From a candidate division TM6 bacterium UASB124 (lineage in GTDB: Bacteria; Babelota; Babeliae; Babelales; RVW-14): DNA of 5,980 nt. A program made the position numbers and the translations under genes. Every line of letters begins with the position of its first letter. The first letter of the stretch is position 1. The notes under the pieces are model-generated. The model worked only from the letters and a program-made list of their open reading frames with translations, searched no databases and was not told the origin of the DNA. The stretch is taken from positions 1 through 5,980 of the forward strand of contig CAMBZK010000073.1 of the NCBI GenBank assembly GCA_945872225.1, written 5' to 3'. Below, piece by piece: positions 4,320 through 5,980 of the stretch.

Positions 4320-5912
4320 TTACCCAACTTTTTCAAGCTGCGTCTTGTCATCAGTCATAAAATGCTGCTTCAAAACGCCAAGTGCGTCTTTTCGCGTCTT
4401 CATCTTTTTTGGCTCTGCCTTTTTAGCAAGCGTAAAAACATTGATCATGTTGACTGCCGCTTGAATCTGCACATCTTCCATCAGCGCCTCTTGCTGCTTT
4501 TCTTCAAAGCTTTTTTCCGGCTCTGCGCCCGCTGTTTTCTCTTCCCCACTGACTGCTGCTTTTTTAGCCGCTTCGGCTTTCTTTTCTTCTTCTGTTTTTA
4601 CTGGTTCGACCCCAGTAGCCTCTTTGACCGTTATGTGGTGCTTGAGCGATGTCTCTTTGCCGTACATCTCATTAACCCATTTGAGTTCATCATGCGGTAC
4701 TATCTTTGGTTTAATAACAAAATCTGGCTCAATGCCCGTAGCTTGAATAGATAGATCACCAGGCAAAAAATAGAGCATCGTCGTCAACTTGAGCGCACAG
4801 CCATTGGAAATCGGTATCACTTCTTGGACTGAGCCCTTACCAAAGCTTGGCGTCCCAACCAAAAACACCATCAATGGCTTACCGCTTTCCTGTGCTTGCA
4901 TGGCATGATAACGCAATGCCCCAGCCAAAATTTCTGCTGCTGAAGCCGTAAAATTATCAATCAAAATAAAGATTGGTGTTGATGACGAAAGCACCGGGTT
5001 GCGAGCCGTATAATATTTATCTACCACATCGCCGCCCTTATTTTTGGTCACCGCAACCAATGAGCGCTTTTTCAAAAACAGCCCGGCCATCTCAACCGCT
5101 GACTGCAGTACCCCACCAGGGTTGCGGCGCAGATCAAGCACCAGCCCTTTGCACTTGCCAGTATTGGCCTTTTCTAGCAACTTGCGAATTTGATCAGCTA
5201 CAGGCTCGCAAAACATGCGCAATGAGAGGTAATAAATGTTCTGGTCTTTGAAAAAGTAACACATTGAGTTTTGGTCTTTAATGGTATCGCGCGTCAGCGT
5301 AAACTCCATAGGCTTTTTATTCCGCAAGACCTTGATCATAACGCTGCTACCAATCGACCCCTTGAGCTTATTGATCACTTCATCAGACGATAACCCACGA
5401 AGCTTGGTCGTCGATACCTCAACAATTTTGTCACCGGCCTTAACCCCCGCCTTTTCTGCCGGGCCACCAGGAACAACGTCGATAATGACCAAGGCATCGT
5501 CTTCTGGTGGCTTGCTAATGATGCTAATGCCAATCCCAGAAAATTCCCCCGAAGCAGACTCGATGATGGCTGAGTATGCTTTTTCATCTAAAAAGGCTGA
5601 GTGTGAATCAATATTTCCTGCCGCAGCTTTCAGCGAATGCTCAATAAATTCCTTAAAGTTAGTCCCTCGAATGGCCTTATCCTGCACGGTGCTGATCACT
5701 TCGGCATAGGTCCGCAGCCATTGATAAATATCTTTTTCTTGGTCTTTGACCAACGGTGATACCACTTTTTTTGGCTTAGCAGTTATTTTAACAATGTGAG
5801 GTGATACTTTAGCCTTTCGAGCAACTTTGCCAGCCGGCTTGGTTTTTTTGGCAGCATCCACAACCCCAAACAAGAGCATTGCTCCGCTTAGAAGAAGATA
5901 TAAGCGCTTCAT
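4320..5912 (-). CDS. ctpA: Secreted S41 C-terminal processing peptidase with PDZ domain
   Basis: CtpA/Prc-type peptidases trim or degrade envelope proteins from their C-termini, using a Ser/Lys dyad. Domains in order: signal peptide 1-20 (MKRLYLLLSGAMLLFGVVDA, cleavage after A20); basic Lys/Pro-rich tether 21-55; helical N-domain with the family hallmark IDSHSAFLDEKAY at 101-113; PDZ about 120-200 (GEFSGIGISI, GGPAEKAGVKAGDKIVEV); S41 core about 205-400. The core shows LVLDLRRNPGGVL at 257-269, the nucleophile S324 in NFTASAAEI (320-328), the general base K359 in GTPSFGKGSVQ (353-363, with Q363) and SIQATGIEPD at 388-397. All catalytic residues are present. A roughly 130-residue C-terminal extension (400-530) includes a Glu/Lys/Ala-rich low-complexity tract (435-475). 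Start: AAAGGA (within 5918-5924 on the plus strand) lies five bases before ATG, and the signal peptide begins there. It converges on the photolyase gene. Assignment to CtpA rather than Prc or another paralogue is by architecture; substrates are unknown. Confidence 0.93.
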   Translation of the reverse strand: MKRLYLLLSGAMLLFGVVDAAKKTKPAGKVARKAKVSPHIVKITAKPKKVVSPLVKDQEKDIYQWLRTYAEVISTVQDKAIRGTNFKEFIEHSLKAAAGNIDSHSAFLDEKAYSAIIESASGEFSGIGISIISKPPEDDALVIIDVVPGGPAEKAGVKAGDKIVEVSTTKLRGLSSDEVINKLKGSIGSSVMIKVLRNKKPMEFTLTRDTIKDQNSMCYFFKDQNIYYLSLRMFCEPVADQIRKLLEKANTGKCKGLVLDLRRNPGGVLQSAVEMAGLFLKKRSLVAVTKNKGGDVVDKYYTARNPVLSSSTPIFILIDNFTASAAEILAGALRYHAMQAQESGKPLMVFLVGTPSFGKGSVQEVIPISNGCALKLTTMLYFLPGDLSIQATGIEPDFVIKPKIVPHDELKWVNEMYGKETSLKHHITVKEATGVEPVKTEEEKKAEAAKKAAVSGEEKTAGAEPEKSFEEKQQEALMEDVQIQAAVNMINVFTLAKKAEPKKMKTRKDALGVLKQHFMTDDKTQLEKVG

Positions 5913-5941
5913 AAAATTCCTTTCTCTTTTGCTTTTTCGTC

Positions 5942-5947
5942 ATTGTA
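5942..5947 (-). promoter_or_regulatory. Candidate -10 element for the S41 peptidase gene
   Basis: Read on the minus strand, TACAAT (complement of 5942-5947) is a 5/6 match to the -10 consensus. It would start transcription near 5935 and leave a leader of about 23 bases that contains the Shine-Dalgarno. No good -35 is visible 16-18 bases upstream (GTGCTA/CGTGCT region). Confidence 0.33.
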
Positions 5948-5980
5948 TCTAGTTGTGCGATGGTAGCACGAAGCACCCCC

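Noticed and set aside
5281..5709. 142-codon and other plus-strand open frames opposite the S41 gene (also 4362-4754 and 4973-5251)
   Set aside because: They are antisense to a gene with every catalytic motif intact, have no domain and no supporting start signals.

Overview
The window looks like chromosomal DNA of a Gram-negative-type bacterium. The evidence is a GmhB-type heptose-bisphosphate phosphatase, two exported or membrane proteins with Sec-type N-termini, bacterial tRNAs and canonical Shine-Dalgarno sites on two of the four protein genes. A host-associated lineage such as Candidatus Dependentiae (TM6) would fit the general style of the proteins, but this is a guess; nothing in the window fixes the taxon.

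Layout: (1) 1-39, an intrinsic terminator of an upstream plus-strand gene. (2) 108-1034 (+), an unrecognised envelope protein with one internal membrane segment and a long Ala/Pro/Thr/Lys-rich, low-complexity region. (3) 1144-1674 (+), a HAD phosphatase of the GmhB family, with all metal and catalytic motifs intact. (4) 1771-2061 (+), a three-tRNA cluster (His-GTG, Pro-TGG, Arg-TCT) behind a good promoter. (5) 2062-2715, a 654-base gene-free stretch. It holds a GC-rich imperfect inverted-repeat element (arms 2149-2180 and 2390-2425) followed by an AT-rich upstream region. (6) 2716-4188 (+), a cryptochrome/photolyase protein of the bacterial iron-sulfur (FeS-BCP/PhrB, DPRP) class. (7) 4228-4264, a perfect 12-bp hairpin between convergent genes. 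(8) 5912-4320 (-), a secreted S41 C-terminal processing peptidase with PDZ domain and complete Ser/Lys dyad.

The genes do not form one pathway. The envelope protein, GmhB and the S41 peptidase are chromosomal-backbone-like, have near 50% GC, and use CGN codons for nearly all arginines. The photolyase gene is different: about one third GC, 10 of 16 arginines as AGA/AGG, no Shine-Dalgarno, and a position directly after a tRNA cluster and a repeat element. I read it as a horizontally acquired gene. Its other notable trait is that three of the four cysteines that hold the [4Fe-4S] cluster in this photolyase class appear to be absent, while the flavin/DNA-binding core motifs and the His-His pair remain. 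That is the most interesting observation here. I found no CRISPR array, transposase, toxin-antitoxin pair or defence operon.
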